A DNA stretch of 64,000 nt from Rickettsiales endosymbiont of Stachyamoeba lipophora. GTDB taxonomy: Bacteria > Pseudomonadota > Alphaproteobacteria > Rickettsiales > 33-17. The first letter of the stretch is position 1. Every line of letters begins with the position of its first letter. The stretch spans positions 372,001 to 436,000 of the forward strand of contig NZ_CP033611.1 of the NCBI RefSeq assembly GCF_003932735.1. Direction: 5' to 3'. Positions 45,956-54,629 of the stretch are shown here, piece after piece. The notes under the pieces were generated by a model that saw nothing but the letters and a program-made list of their open reading frames with translations, searched no databases and was not told the origin of the DNA. A program made the translations under genes and the position numbers.

Positions 45956-46429
45956 TCACCTTAAAATATCTAATGTTTGCTTCACCATTGATTTTGAAAT
46001 CTCAAGTGCATTCATGTTAGCTTCATAACTTCGCTGCGCTTCTTTGGCATCCATAGTCTCAACCAGCCTATCGACGTTAGGATATAGCACATAACCTCTG
46101 CTATCAGCTGCCGGATGCTTAGGATCAAATTTTACTTGAAAATCACTCTGGTCTTTTGAAATTTTATAAACTTGGACTAAATCAATGCCTGTTTTACGAT
46201 CAGGTTTAAGCTTAAAAAAAATTATTTTTCTTTGATAGGGCGTCTCACCGGGTAAGATGCCAGTAGCATCAGCATTAGCCATATTTTGAGAAACTATTGA
46301 CATTCTTTTAGACTGCACTTTCATACCTGCTGCTGAAATTTCTAATGAATCGAGCAATCCTCCATTACCAGCACTGGCACTAAGTGAATGTAAGACCAAG
46401 CAAAATAATAAGTACACTATTTTACTCAT
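45956..46429 (-). CDS. flgC: flagellar rod protein FlgC with an N-terminal Sec-type signal
   Basis: A 157-residue protein. From residue about 23 it is FlgC: LLDSLEISAAGMKVQSKRMS, then I-V-S-Q-N-M-A-N-A-D, and a C-terminal helix MDAKEAQRSYEANMNALEIS. In front lies a hydrophobic segment ending S-A-S-A before GNGG, a textbook signal peptide that canonical FlgC lacks. The only later in-frame start at the normal position would be a TTG directly abutting GGAGGA, too close to be used. Proximal rod proteins are normally exported by the flagellar type III apparatus. The start overlaps the flgB stop (ATGA). Confidence 0.88.
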   Translation of the reverse strand: MSKIVYLLFCLVLHSLSASAGNGGLLDSLEISAAGMKVQSKRMSIVSQNMANADATGILPGETPYQRKIIFFKLKPDRKTGIDLVQVYKISKDQSDFQVKFDPKHPAADSRGYVLYPNVDRLVETMDAKEAQRSYEANMNALEISKSMVKQTLDILR

Positions 46430-46887
46430 CTTGAACCCGTTGCGGTTTTTAACATATTATAGGCTGAACGCATTAACCTAGTATATTCTGAATAATCAAT
46501 ATTATTATCTGAGGCATTTTTTAACTGATCTGCCAATACGATATTATTTCCAACTGGCGTTACCTCATTAGCATCACGATCTTTAATTACTTTATATGTA
46601 GATTTATTTCTCATCCCAAGATGATTGCTATGAGTAACATTCATATTAAAACTATTTTTTTGCCTACTGATCCTTTCCAACTTACGCAAATTAAATCTCT
46701 CAAGGGTTTTTGCCTTAGCTTTAGGAATATTTGCTTGAGATATGTTGGTATTTATCACATTTTGTAGATTAGCCGCATGATCGATTTTAGCATTTAACGC
46801 TTCCATCATATCAACTCTCTTGCCTGCTTTGGCATAATTGCCACTTGCTAGTAGTACAGTGAGAAAAAATGCTAAATATAACTTCAT
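46426..46887 (-). CDS. flgB: flagellar rod protein FlgB with an N-terminal Sec-type signal
   Basis: A 153-residue protein. Residues from about 26 fit FlgB: MMEALNAKIDHAANLQNVIN, T-N-I-S-Q-A-N-I-P, with the C-terminal YSEYTRLMRSAYNMLKTATG. The first 21 residues form a signal peptide with an A-K-A cleavage site. An internal ATG at the canonical position is preceded by AGAGAG, so an alternative shorter start is possible for this gene; the sister flgC shows the same extension, which argues that the long form is real. It is the first gene of a flgB-flgC-fliE operon, divergent from csrA. Confidence 0.85.
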   Translation of the reverse strand: MKLYLAFFLTVLLASGNYAKAGKRVDMMEALNAKIDHAANLQNVINTNISQANIPKAKAKTLERFNLRKLERISRQKNSFNMNVTHSNHLGMRNKSTYKVIKDRDANEVTPVGNNIVLADQLKNASDNNIDYSEYTRLMRSAYNMLKTATGSR

Positions 46888-46959
46888 AAACTATTTGAAA
46901 ATTATTAATTTTTTCAATAAGTTGATATTGATAGTAAATTTATTAATTGTCAATTAAAT

Positions 46960-47169
46960 ATGTTATATATAACCCGCAAAAAAAACCAAAAAGTTTTTAT
47001 CAATAATGAAATTGAAGTGAGCATTATAGATGTAGGAGGCGGTAAGGTGATATTAGGCTTTAAATGCCCGTTGCATCATACTGTTTTGAGAGGAGAGATA
47101 TATGAAAGAATTGCTGCAGAAAACCAAAATGCCGCTAATGCCGAATTACAAAAAAACCCTAAAGAATAA
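46960..47169 (+). CDS. csrA: carbon storage regulator CsrA
   Basis: A 69-residue RNA-binding protein. MLYITRKKNQKVFINNEIEV, then G-G-G-K-V-I-L-G-F and LRGEIYERIAAEN match CsrA, with the Arg and hydrophobic residues that bind GGA motifs in mRNA leaders. CsrA often controls flagellar genes, and it faces the flgB operon across 72 bases, so the two promoters share one region. A strong terminator overlaps its stop codon. Confidence 0.93.
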   Translation: MLYITRKKNQKVFINNEIEVSIIDVGGGKVILGFKCPLHHTVLRGEIYERIAAENQNAANAELQKNPKE

Positions 47170-47187
47170 TCTTCTTTAGGGTTTTTT
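47151..47187. terminator. bidirectional intrinsic terminator after csrA
   Basis: A perfect 16-bp stem (AAAAAACCCTAAAGAA with TTCTTTAGGGTTTTTT) with a 5-base loop. The T-run on one strand and the A-run on the other allow it to end both csrA (plus) and the convergent DUF2671-like gene (minus). The stem begins inside the last csrA codons. Confidence 0.93.
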
Positions 47188-47211
47188 GTAATCTTAACTT
47201 AAACTAATTAT

Positions 47212-47499
47212 TTAAGCGTTTTCATCTTGATAAATTTTAGCCTTTTTAGTTTTTTTAACGCGACCTGCGGTATTAACTCTAGCTAACTTACCTTTTTTAT
47301 CATCCCACCTATATTGGAAGGTTACTGTTTTAGTTTCAGTAATAAAGATATCTCCGTTAGCCATCTGGATTACATCGCAACCTTTATGAAGAGAATCATT
47401 TATTAAGGAAGCGGATTTTCTCATGTAATTCACATCACCAAAAACAGGAGCTTCACCTTCACTGGTAGTGCTTTTTAACTTATTATCTACTGTAGACAT
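47212..47499 (-). CDS. small rickettsial-type protein, possibly DUF2671
   Basis: A 95-residue protein. The middle SASLINDSLHKGCDVIQMAN, then G-D-I-F-I-T-E-T-K-T-V and YRWDDKKGKL, matches what I remember of DUF2671, a family of small rickettsial proteins. The C-terminus is basic (GRVKKTKKAK). No signal peptide. Function is unknown; a nucleic acid-binding role would fit the charge but is not shown. Confidence 0.7.
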   Translation of the reverse strand: MSTVDNKLKSTTSEGEAPVFGDVNYMRKSASLINDSLHKGCDVIQMANGDIFITETKTVTFQYRWDDKKGKLARVNTAGRVKKTKKAKIYQDENA

Positions 47500-47645
47500 A
47501 GTATCCTCAATAAAAATCTCAATTTTTAGTGTATAATATTACTATATTAACCTAAAATCATTTAAAACGCAATAAAACAATCACAATAATTAACTTATAT
47601 ACAATTTATAAATTTTTTACAAGTTATTTTTGAATGAAACATTAA

Positions 47646-49502
47646 TTATATTTGCGCTTTTAATAAAATTGAATTAATTGCAGCAGCAAATTCATTTACA
47701 TCTTGTATCATTTCCCCTTCAACAATACAAGCCTGATTGTACAGCAGCCTAACCACCATTTTGTCATCCTCATTAAAATCAGCCTTATTAGCTAATTTTG
47801 CAACAATTGGATGATCAGGGTTTATCTCAAAAATTTTAGGAGCAGCCATGACCAACTGTTTTTGCTCAATTAAAAAGCGCTCCATTTTAATATCCATTCC
47901 ACCTTCAGGCACTGTAATACATACAGGACTATTAGTTAGCTTTTTAGATAATTTAACTTCCTTAACTCTTTCACCAAGCTCTTGCTTAATTAATTCAATT
48001 AATTTGCTATAACCTTCTTCTTTTAGCAGGTCTTTCGTATTTTCCTGGCTATCTTCATTTGATTTATTCAAATCAATATTTTCACGGGTAATGGATTTAA
48101 ATTCTTTTTCTTTATAATCATTAACTACGTTTACCCAAAAACTATCTACATGATCGGCAAGCAAGATTACTTCGATATTCTGAGCCTTAAATCCTTCCAG
48201 TTGTGGACTTTTCTTTAATCTTTCTAAATCATCTCCTACCAGATAATACATATATTGCTGCCCTTCTTTCATATTAGCAATATACTCTTCTAATGAAATT
48301 AGCTCGCTTCTTTCGCTGCTTGCAAATTTACAAGCGGCTAAAATATCATCTCTAAACTCGCCGCCTTCACATAAGCCTTCTTTTAACACCGGTCCAAAAT
48401 TAGCCCAAAACTCTCCATATGATGCTTTATCATTATCTGTTTTCTTTTTCAGCTCGGCCAACACTTTCTTAGTAAGAGAACGCTTAATTTTATCAATCAT
48501 CGCGCTATGCTGTAAAGTTTCACGACTAATATTAAGCGGTAAATCTTCTGAATCTACTACCCCTCTAATAAATCTCATATAAGCTGGGATAAGATTTATA
48601 TCCTCACTAATAAACACTTTTTTAACATATAATTTTATTTTGCTTTTTCTATCAGGATGATACAAATCAAATGGCTTTTTGCTTGGTATAAATAATAAGT
48701 TTGTAAATTCAAGGGTACCTTCATTCTTATTATGCAAAGTCATCCAAGGATCATCAAAAGCATGAGCTACTGAATGATAAAATTGCTTATATTGCTCCTC
48801 AGTAATTTCATTTTTACTCTTGGTCCACAATGCTGAGGCGCTATTAACCACCTCTTCCTTACCATCCGTATCAATTAGCACTATAGGAAAACTAATATGA
48901 TCTGAATAAGTTGTAACAATATGTTTTACCTTAAAACGATCAAGATATTCCTTACATTCTTCACGCAACTTAACAATAATACTGGTACCACGTTTAACCT
49001 CATTGGTAGCTTCTTCAATACTAAATTCACCAATGCCTTGTGAAGACCATTTATACGCTTGGTTGCTACCGCCCTTACGTGTTAACACTACCACTTCATC
49101 AGCCACCATAAAGCTGGAATAAAATCCCACCCCAAACTGACCGATCAAATTGGCATCCTTTTTTTGATCTCCCGATAATTGCTCAAGAAAACTTTGAGTG
49201 CCAGATTTAGCTATAGTACCCAAGTTATTGATTAAATCCTCGCGATCCATGCCTATACCATTATCAGATACAGTTAAGGTTGAGGCAGTCTCATCTATTT
49301 TTATGCAAATTTTATAATCAACATCATCAGCACTTAAATTTGGTGAAGTAACTGATAGATATCTTAATTTATCAATTGCATCCGAGGCATTAGAAATTAA
49401 TTCTCTGATAAAAATATCTTTATTAGTATAAAGAGAATGAATCATTAATTGAAGAACTTTGCCTACTTCCGCATTAAATTGATATGTATTTTGTTCAGAC
49501 AT
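47646..49502 (-). CDS. htpG: molecular chaperone HtpG (Hsp90)
   Basis: A 618-residue protein. The N-terminal GHKL ATPase has NKDIFIRELISNASDAIDKL, VSDNGIGMDREDL and LIGQFGVGFYSSFMVAD. The middle domain includes RGVVDSEDLPLNISRETLQ, and the C-terminal dimerisation domain has NQACIVEGEM. It refolds or stabilises client proteins in an ATP-driven clamp cycle. Length and motifs are complete. It is monocistronic, convergent to nothing, with about 180 bases before mraZ on the other strand. Confidence 0.97.
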   Translation of the reverse strand: MSEQNTYQFNAEVGKVLQLMIHSLYTNKDIFIRELISNASDAIDKLRYLSVTSPNLSADDVDYKICIKIDETASTLTVSDNGIGMDREDLINNLGTIAKSGTQSFLEQLSGDQKKDANLIGQFGVGFYSSFMVADEVVVLTRKGGSNQAYKWSSQGIGEFSIEEATNEVKRGTSIIVKLREECKEYLDRFKVKHIVTTYSDHISFPIVLIDTDGKEEVVNSASALWTKSKNEITEEQYKQFYHSVAHAFDDPWMTLHNKNEGTLEFTNLLFIPSKKPFDLYHPDRKSKIKLYVKKVFISEDINLIPAYMRFIRGVVDSEDLPLNISRETLQHSAMIDKIKRSLTKKVLAELKKKTDNDKASYGEFWANFGPVLKEGLCEGGEFRDDILAACKFASSERSELISLEEYIANMKEGQQYMYYLVGDDLERLKKSPQLEGFKAQNIEVILLADHVDSFWVNVVNDYKEKEFKSITRENIDLNKSNEDSQENTKDLLKEEGYSKLIELIKQELGERVKEVKLSKKLTNSPVCITVPEGGMDIKMERFLIEQKQLVMAAPKIFEINPDHPIVAKLANKADFNEDDKMVVRLLYNQACIVEGEMIQDVNEFAAAINSILLKAQI

Positions 49503-49630
49503 CTAACTCCACCTATTTTAATATTTTTGGTATTTCAGCATATAGTAATTAGGATGAATTTATCAAGGGGCTATTAATAATTTTGTTAAATTTCTGCTAA
49601 ACTTCCCATTGATCCACTTGACTGTATCCG

Positions 49631-49680
49631 TTTGATACCATAAAATACCATAAGGTACCATACAAATCCATTTTTAACCA
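49631..49680 (+). promoter_or_regulatory. 10-bp-period CCA repeats before mraZ: candidate MraZ operator
   Basis: Five successive 10-base units end in ACCA, ACCA, ACCA, TCCA and ACCA (49637-49640, 49647-49650, 49657-49660, 49667-49670, 49677-49680). The middle three share TACCATA. MraZ is known to bind direct repeats with 10-bp period just before its own gene. The core here (TGGTA on the minus strand) differs from the E. coli TGGG core, so the assignment is inference. Confidence 0.55.
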
Positions 49681-49683
49681 ACG

Positions 49684-50160
49684 ATGCAATTATTTTTGTC
49701 TAGCTATATTAATAAAATTGATAAAAAAGGTCGAGTTTCTATACCCGCTCAATTTAGAAATGTATTAGCTAGCAAAAATCATCAAACCATCATTACTTAT
49801 CAATCTTTTATTAATAACTGCATTGAAGCATGCGCACCTGATCGTTTAGAACAGCTTTATTCTTTTATCGATAATTTAGATCCTTTCTCTGAACAAAAAG
49901 ATGCATTTGCCACCACTATTTTAGGAGGCAGCTTAATGCTTAATATTGATAATGATGGTAGAGTTTGCTTACCTGATTTTTATGTAGAAAATCTTGGGTT
50001 AACTGAAAATGTAACCTTTGTAGGTAAAGGTAATACTTTTGAACTATGGAATTCTGAAAAATTTCAGGAGTATTCCGTTAAAGCCAGAAATCTAGCATTA
50101 AACAGCAGAGATTCTTTAAGAAATATTAATATGGGAGGGATAAAAAATGACTCTAAATAA
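49684..50160 (+). CDS. mraZ: transcriptional regulator MraZ
   Basis: A 158-residue protein with two AbrB-like half-domains: YINKIDKKGRVSIPAQFRNV near the start and GGSLMLNIDNDGRVCLPDFY in the middle. These are the two D-x-x-G-R-x-x-x-P elements of MraZ, which assembles into a ring and represses the dcw operon. It is the first gene of the cluster; its last 14 bases overlap rsmH. Confidence 0.93.
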   Translation: MQLFLSSYINKIDKKGRVSIPAQFRNVLASKNHQTIITYQSFINNCIEACAPDRLEQLYSFIDNLDPFSEQKDAFATTILGGSLMLNIDNDGRVCLPDFYVENLGLTENVTFVGKGNTFELWNSEKFQEYSVKARNLALNSRDSLRNINMGGIKNDSK

Positions 50161-51031
50161 CCCTCCACATACGTCAGTGATGCTCAATGAGGTGGTGGCT
50201 TTTACTAACCCTACTGCGGACACCATTATCGTAGACTGTACTTTCGGTGCAGGTGGATATACTAGAAAATTATTGGAAAAAGAAGCAAGCGTGATCGCAA
50301 TTGATCAAGACGCTTCAGTTAAAAAATTTGTGAACGAATTAAGCAAGCAATATAGCAAACTCAAATTTCATAATTGTAACTATTCCCAAATTGATGAAGT
50401 GCTCGAGCAAGAAAATCTAACCGGTGTTGACGGTATTGTAATGGATTTAGGTGTATCATCTATGCAACTAGATCAAGCAGAAAGAGGCTTTTCTTTTATG
50501 CATGATGGTCCGCTTGATATGAGAATGGGAGAAAATTCAATCAGCGCCTATGATATTATCAATGGGTATGCCGAGAAAGATTTAGCAGATATTTTTTATT
50601 ATTATGGTGGAGAACGCCACTCAAGAAAAATAGCTAGATTAATTATTGAAGAACGAGCGAAAGAAAAAATAACTACTACTAAAAACCTTGCAGATTTAAT
50701 CTGCAGAGTAGTTAAAAGATCTCATAAAAACCCTATTCATCCGGCAACCAGGGTATTCCAAGCCATAAGAATTGCTGTAAATGACGAATTAAATCACCTT
50801 AAAATTGCTATTAACAAATCAATTAAATTATTAAAAGAAAATGGAGTTTTAGTTATTGTAAGCTTTCACTCTTTAGAAGATATGATTGTCAAAAAGCTTT
50901 TTAAAGATGCAGCCAGCGAAAATTATCACCTCCTTACTAAAAAGCCTCTAACACCAACCGAAGAAGAACTTAAGCTTAATCCTCGCTCTAGCTCTGCTAA
51001 AATGCGCGTATTAAAAAGAGATAAGTTATGA
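50147..51031 (+). CDS. rsmH: 16S rRNA m4C1402 methyltransferase RsmH (MraW)
   Basis: A 294-residue protein. HTSVMLNEVVAF at the start, the SAM site VDCTFGAGGYTRKLLEKEAS, MDLGVSSMQLDQAERGFSFM, DMRMGENSISAYDIIN and FHSLEDMIVKKLF near the end are the conserved blocks of RsmH, which methylates 16S rRNA C1402. GGAGGG lies before the ATG inside mraZ. It overlaps ftsL by 4 bases. Confidence 0.96.
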   Translation: MTLNNPPHTSVMLNEVVAFTNPTADTIIVDCTFGAGGYTRKLLEKEASVIAIDQDASVKKFVNELSKQYSKLKFHNCNYSQIDEVLEQENLTGVDGIVMDLGVSSMQLDQAERGFSFMHDGPLDMRMGENSISAYDIINGYAEKDLADIFYYYGGERHSRKIARLIIEERAKEKITTTKNLADLICRVVKRSHKNPIHPATRVFQAIRIAVNDELNHLKIAINKSIKLLKENGVLVIVSFHSLEDMIVKKLFKDAASENYHLLTKKPLTPTEEELKLNPRSSSAKMRVLKRDKL

Positions 51032-51402
51032 ATAGAATTGTACCTTTGCCAATTTTAATTGCTTTATCTCTGCTAGCTTTAAGCATTTATCTAATGTTTA
51101 ATATTAAATATCAGGTTAGAAACTTAAAGATCGATGTTACGCAACTTAATAAGCAAATCATTGACGAAAAAGAATCGATCAAAGTTTTAGAAGCTGAATG
51201 GGCTTATTTAAACAAACCAGAACGACTCATGAGAATTGCCTCAAAATACCTACCACACCTGGAACCTATCCAAGTAATGCAATTAAATCCCAAGCTTGTT
51301 CCACTTGCTAACCGGCAAAAATTTATAGTTGAAGTCATTAAAAACCATTCCCTTTCCAATCAATCAAAAACTGTTAATTACCGAAAGCCAGTAAGGGATT
51401 AA
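51028..51402 (+). CDS. ftsL: cell-division protein FtsL
   Basis: A 124-residue bitopic protein. The N-terminal helix is LPILIALSLLALSIYLMFNI. A periplasmic coiled coil follows (LNKQIIDEKESIKVLEAEWA) with Y-L-N-K-P-E-R-L, the motif by which FtsL and DivIC families are recognised. FtsL joins FtsB and FtsQ to activate septal wall synthesis. Gene order (between rsmH and ftsI) confirms the call. Confidence 0.88.
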   Translation: MNRIVPLPILIALSLLALSIYLMFNIKYQVRNLKIDVTQLNKQIIDEKESIKVLEAEWAYLNKPERLMRIASKYLPHLEPIQVMQLNPKLVPLANRQKFIVEVIKNHSLSNQSKTVNYRKPVRD

Positions 51403-51406
51403 ATTT

Positions 51407-53140
51407 GTGGGAATGAGAAGCTTTTTGCTACATTGTAGACGGCAAAATTGGCCTGAAATAATTGCCAAACTTCTTGCTCCTACCCTTAATAAAACCTATC
51501 AACGTCTCACCGTTGTTATTGGTGCTTTTTTACTAGTATTTTTTATATTAGTAGTAAAATTACAAAACTTAGTATTTAATAACAATCAAGATATTGAGTT
51601 TAAAAAATTTGCCAGTGTTGATGCAGCCTTTAGAAGAGCAAATATTAGCGATCGTAATGGTCAAGTGCTAGCAGTTGATCTTTCCACCACTTCAATTTAT
51701 GCTAATCCACGAATTATCCTAGATGCACAAGAAGCTGCCTATAAAATATGTGAGATCTTTAGCGACCTTCAATATCAAAATGTATTAAAAGACTTACAAT
51801 CAAGTAAAAAATTTGTATGGTTAAAACGGCAAGTTCCTCCTAAACAAAAATATGCGGTCAACAAATTAGGCTTGCCTGGTATAGGTTTTGAAGATAGCCA
51901 CCAAAGGATCTACCCACATAGCAACCTACTTTCCCACATTGTTGGCTTTGTAGGAATTGATGGTATGGGTCTTGGAGGAGTAGAAAAGTATTTCGACAAG
52001 CAATTAATTGTTGATCCGAGCGAAGGCAAGCTTAAGCCAGATATCAAGCTAACCCTTGATTTAAAAGTACAATTTGCGGTCCATGAAGAACTAGAAAAAG
52101 CCTTAAAAGATTTTAAAGCAATTGGGGCTGCTGCCATTGTTACCGATGTAACTACTGGGGAGATTATTTCCATGGTAAGTTTGCCGGATTTTAATCCTCA
52201 TCAACCCGGCAAAGCAAAACCTGAGCAAATATTTAACCGCAGCAGCCTTGCATCTTATGAGCTTGGTTCAGTTTTTAAAAGCATGACTCTTGCGATGGCT
52301 TTAGATAATAAAACAGTTTCTTTAACTGATGCCTATGATACCAGTGAGCCTATTAAAGTAGCCAGATTCAAACTAAGAGACTTTAGAGGCAAAGGTGGCA
52401 TACAATCGGTACCAGAAATATTTCTAAATTCATCAAATATTGGTACCGCTAAAATTAGTTTAGATTTAGGTGTAGAAAAACATAAAGCATATTTAAAAAA
52501 ATTTGGTTTTATGGAAGATATTAAAATTGAAATTCCTGAAATAGGCAGCCCAGTTTTTCCATCTAATTCCAAATGGAGCACTTTAAGCACTATGACTATG
52601 TCTTACGGTCATGGCATGATGGTCACTCCTCTGCATATGATCAGAGCATTTGGAGGGATAGTAAATGATGGGGTAATGCATGACCTTACCTTAGTCCAAG
52701 GCACCCAAACTGCTGCCAAACAAATTATTAGCCAAAATACCTCACAGCAGATTAAGCAACTATTAAGACTTAATGTAACTGATGGCGCCGGTAAAAAAGC
52801 TAATGCTTTTGGATATTTAGTTGGTGGTAAATCTGGCAGCGCAGAAAAAAGTATTAAAGGTGGTTATAATCGCCATGCCAATTTATCTTCTTTTATTGCG
52901 GCATTTCCGATTATAAAGCCTAAATATGCTGTGTTTGTAATACTCGATGAACCTAAAGGTAATAAATCTACCTTTGGTTTTTCAACAGGAGGATGGACTG
53001 CGGCTCCCGTTGTTGGTAATATAATTTCACGTATTGCTAATATTATTGGTATTGAACCATTTGATGAAAATGACCAAGAAATAATTAGAAAACTCATGAT
53101 TGAAAGCTATTATAGAAATAAATATAATGAAAGTTTCTGA
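51407..53140 (+). CDS. ftsI: septal peptidoglycan transpeptidase FtsI (PBP3)
   Basis: A 577-residue class B penicillin-binding protein. One membrane helix (about residues 34-55, VVIGAFLLVFFILVVKL) is followed by the dimerisation domain (ANISDRNGQVLAVDL, YPHSNLLSHIVGFVG). The transpeptidase carries ASYELGSVFKSMTLAMA with S-x-x-K, L-N-S-S-N, and VGGKSGSAEK (KSGS where KTGT is usual). It cross-links peptidoglycan at the division site. The start may be GTG at 51407 or ATG at 51413. The last 14 bases overlap murE. Confidence 0.95.
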   Translation: MGMRSFLLHCRRQNWPEIIAKLLAPTLNKTYQRLTVVIGAFLLVFFILVVKLQNLVFNNNQDIEFKKFASVDAAFRRANISDRNGQVLAVDLSTTSIYANPRIILDAQEAAYKICEIFSDLQYQNVLKDLQSSKKFVWLKRQVPPKQKYAVNKLGLPGIGFEDSHQRIYPHSNLLSHIVGFVGIDGMGLGGVEKYFDKQLIVDPSEGKLKPDIKLTLDLKVQFAVHEELEKALKDFKAIGAAAIVTDVTTGEIISMVSLPDFNPHQPGKAKPEQIFNRSSLASYELGSVFKSMTLAMALDNKTVSLTDAYDTSEPIKVARFKLRDFRGKGGIQSVPEIFLNSSNIGTAKISLDLGVEKHKAYLKKFGFMEDIKIEIPEIGSPVFPSNSKWSTLSTMTMSYGHGMMVTPLHMIRAFGGIVNDGVMHDLTLVQGTQTAAKQIISQNTSQQIKQLLRLNVTDGAGKKANAFGYLVGGKSGSAEKSIKGGYNRHANLSSFIAAFPIIKPKYAVFVILDEPKGNKSTFGFSTGGWTAAPVVGNIISRIANIIGIEPFDENDQEIIRKLMIESYYRNKYNESF

Positions 53141-54629
53141 AATTACCCAATTAATTAATCTTCCTACTCAGATCATCGATCAAGATATTACTCATATTAC
53201 TGATGATTCACGCAATGTTACGCCCAGTTCTATTTTTATTTGTACTGCTCGTGATCCAATACAGGCTACTAAATTTTGTCAGGCTGCACTTAAGCAAAAT
53301 GCTGCATTAATTATTACTGGTAATGATACTGATCTTAGCTCCCCTAAATTCAATTTAACTAATCAAGCTCAAGAAATATACGAGACAGAGGACCGACAAG
53401 CTAAATGCTCTCTTGAATCAAACAAAATTATTAAAGTATCTAATCCTTATTTAATTAAAGCACGTCTTGCCAAGCTATTCTATCCTACACAGCCAGAATA
53501 TATTTATGCAGTAACTGGCACCAACGGTAAAACTTCCACTGCTCATTTCACTCGGCAGTTACTTCATTTAAACGATTTAAAATCAGCCAGCATTGGCACT
53601 TTAGGCATGATAGGTGATTTTAATAATAAACTAGAAGAAACCGGTCTCACCAGCCCTGGAGTAATTGAATTTAGCAAATTACTTGGAGAGCTAGTTGTTA
53701 GCAATATTAACCATCTCGCTATTGAAGCTTCAAGCCATGCATTAGAACAATATAGAATTGGTGAAACTAACATATTTTCTGCAGCCTTCACCAATTTCAG
53801 TCAGGACCATTTGGATTACCATCTTACAATGCAAGATTATTTCAAAGCAAAAATGATTTTATTTGAAAGATTATTGCCTCCAAAACATCTTGCCGTACTA
53901 AATCAAGATATTGCAGAATTTGAGCAGATCAAACAAATTTGTACAAAAAAAGCACACCAAGTAATTACTTTTGGGCATAAAGGAAAAGATTTAACTATTA
54001 AAGATATCGCCCTTAATCAGCAAGGTATTAGCTTAAAGGCTGAGATTTTTGGCAAAAGCCGCGTTTTTCAGTTACCCTTAGTTGGCAAATTCCAAGCTTA
54101 CAACCTACTTACCGCTATTGGGTTATGCTATCCTCATATTAACCTGAATACACTGGAAGAAGCGACCAACCAACTTAGTAGCATTCCAGGGCGCATGGAA
54201 AAAGTTAATCATCAAAAACATATTTTTGTTGATTACGCCCATAAACCTGAAGCTCTAAAAAACATTTTACTTGCAGCTCGCGAGCATCACCCTAAAAAGC
54301 TTATTGTAGTACTAGGCTGCGGTGGTAATAGAGATGCCTTAAAAAGACCAATTATGGGTAAAATCGCCTCTGACTATTCAGATATACAAATAATAACTGA
54401 TGACAACCCTAGATTTGAAAATCCGGCGTTTATTAGGCAAGCAATAATGGCAGCATGCCCAAATGGTATTGAAATTGCTGATCGTGCTAAAGCTATAGAG
54501 CAAGCTATATCAATGGCGAGCAGTGAGGATATAGTAGTTATAGCCGGCAAAGGACATGAACAATACCAAGAAATTAACAATGAAAAATTAGATTTTAATG
54601 ATATACAAATTGCCACAGGGTGCATGTAA
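53127..54629 (+). CDS. murE: UDP-MurNAc-tripeptide synthetase MurE (diaminopimelate-adding)
   Basis: About 500 residues from the ATG at 53127, which begins KVSEITQLINLPTQ and overlaps ftsI by 14 bases; an ATG nine codons earlier is less likely. The ATP loop is YAVTGTNGKTSTAHFTRQ. IEASSHALEQYRIG and FTNFSQDHLDYH follow, with VVLGCGGNRDALKRPIMG later. D-N-P-R in ITDDNPRFENP is the specificity motif for meso-diaminopimelate. A stretch of about 30 residues near position 75 (ending at ECSLESNK-like sequence) seems longer than usual. It acts in cytosolic wall-precursor synthesis; murF follows directly. Confidence 0.95.
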   Translation: MKVSEITQLINLPTQIIDQDITHITDDSRNVTPSSIFICTARDPIQATKFCQAALKQNAALIITGNDTDLSSPKFNLTNQAQEIYETEDRQAKCSLESNKIIKVSNPYLIKARLAKLFYPTQPEYIYAVTGTNGKTSTAHFTRQLLHLNDLKSASIGTLGMIGDFNNKLEETGLTSPGVIEFSKLLGELVVSNINHLAIEASSHALEQYRIGETNIFSAAFTNFSQDHLDYHLTMQDYFKAKMILFERLLPPKHLAVLNQDIAEFEQIKQICTKKAHQVITFGHKGKDLTIKDIALNQQGISLKAEIFGKSRVFQLPLVGKFQAYNLLTAIGLCYPHINLNTLEEATNQLSSIPGRMEKVNHQKHIFVDYAHKPEALKNILLAAREHHPKKLIVVLGCGGNRDALKRPIMGKIASDYSDIQIITDDNPRFENPAFIRQAIMAACPNGIEIADRAKAIEQAISMASSEDIVVIAGKGHEQYQEINNEKLDFNDIQIATGCM

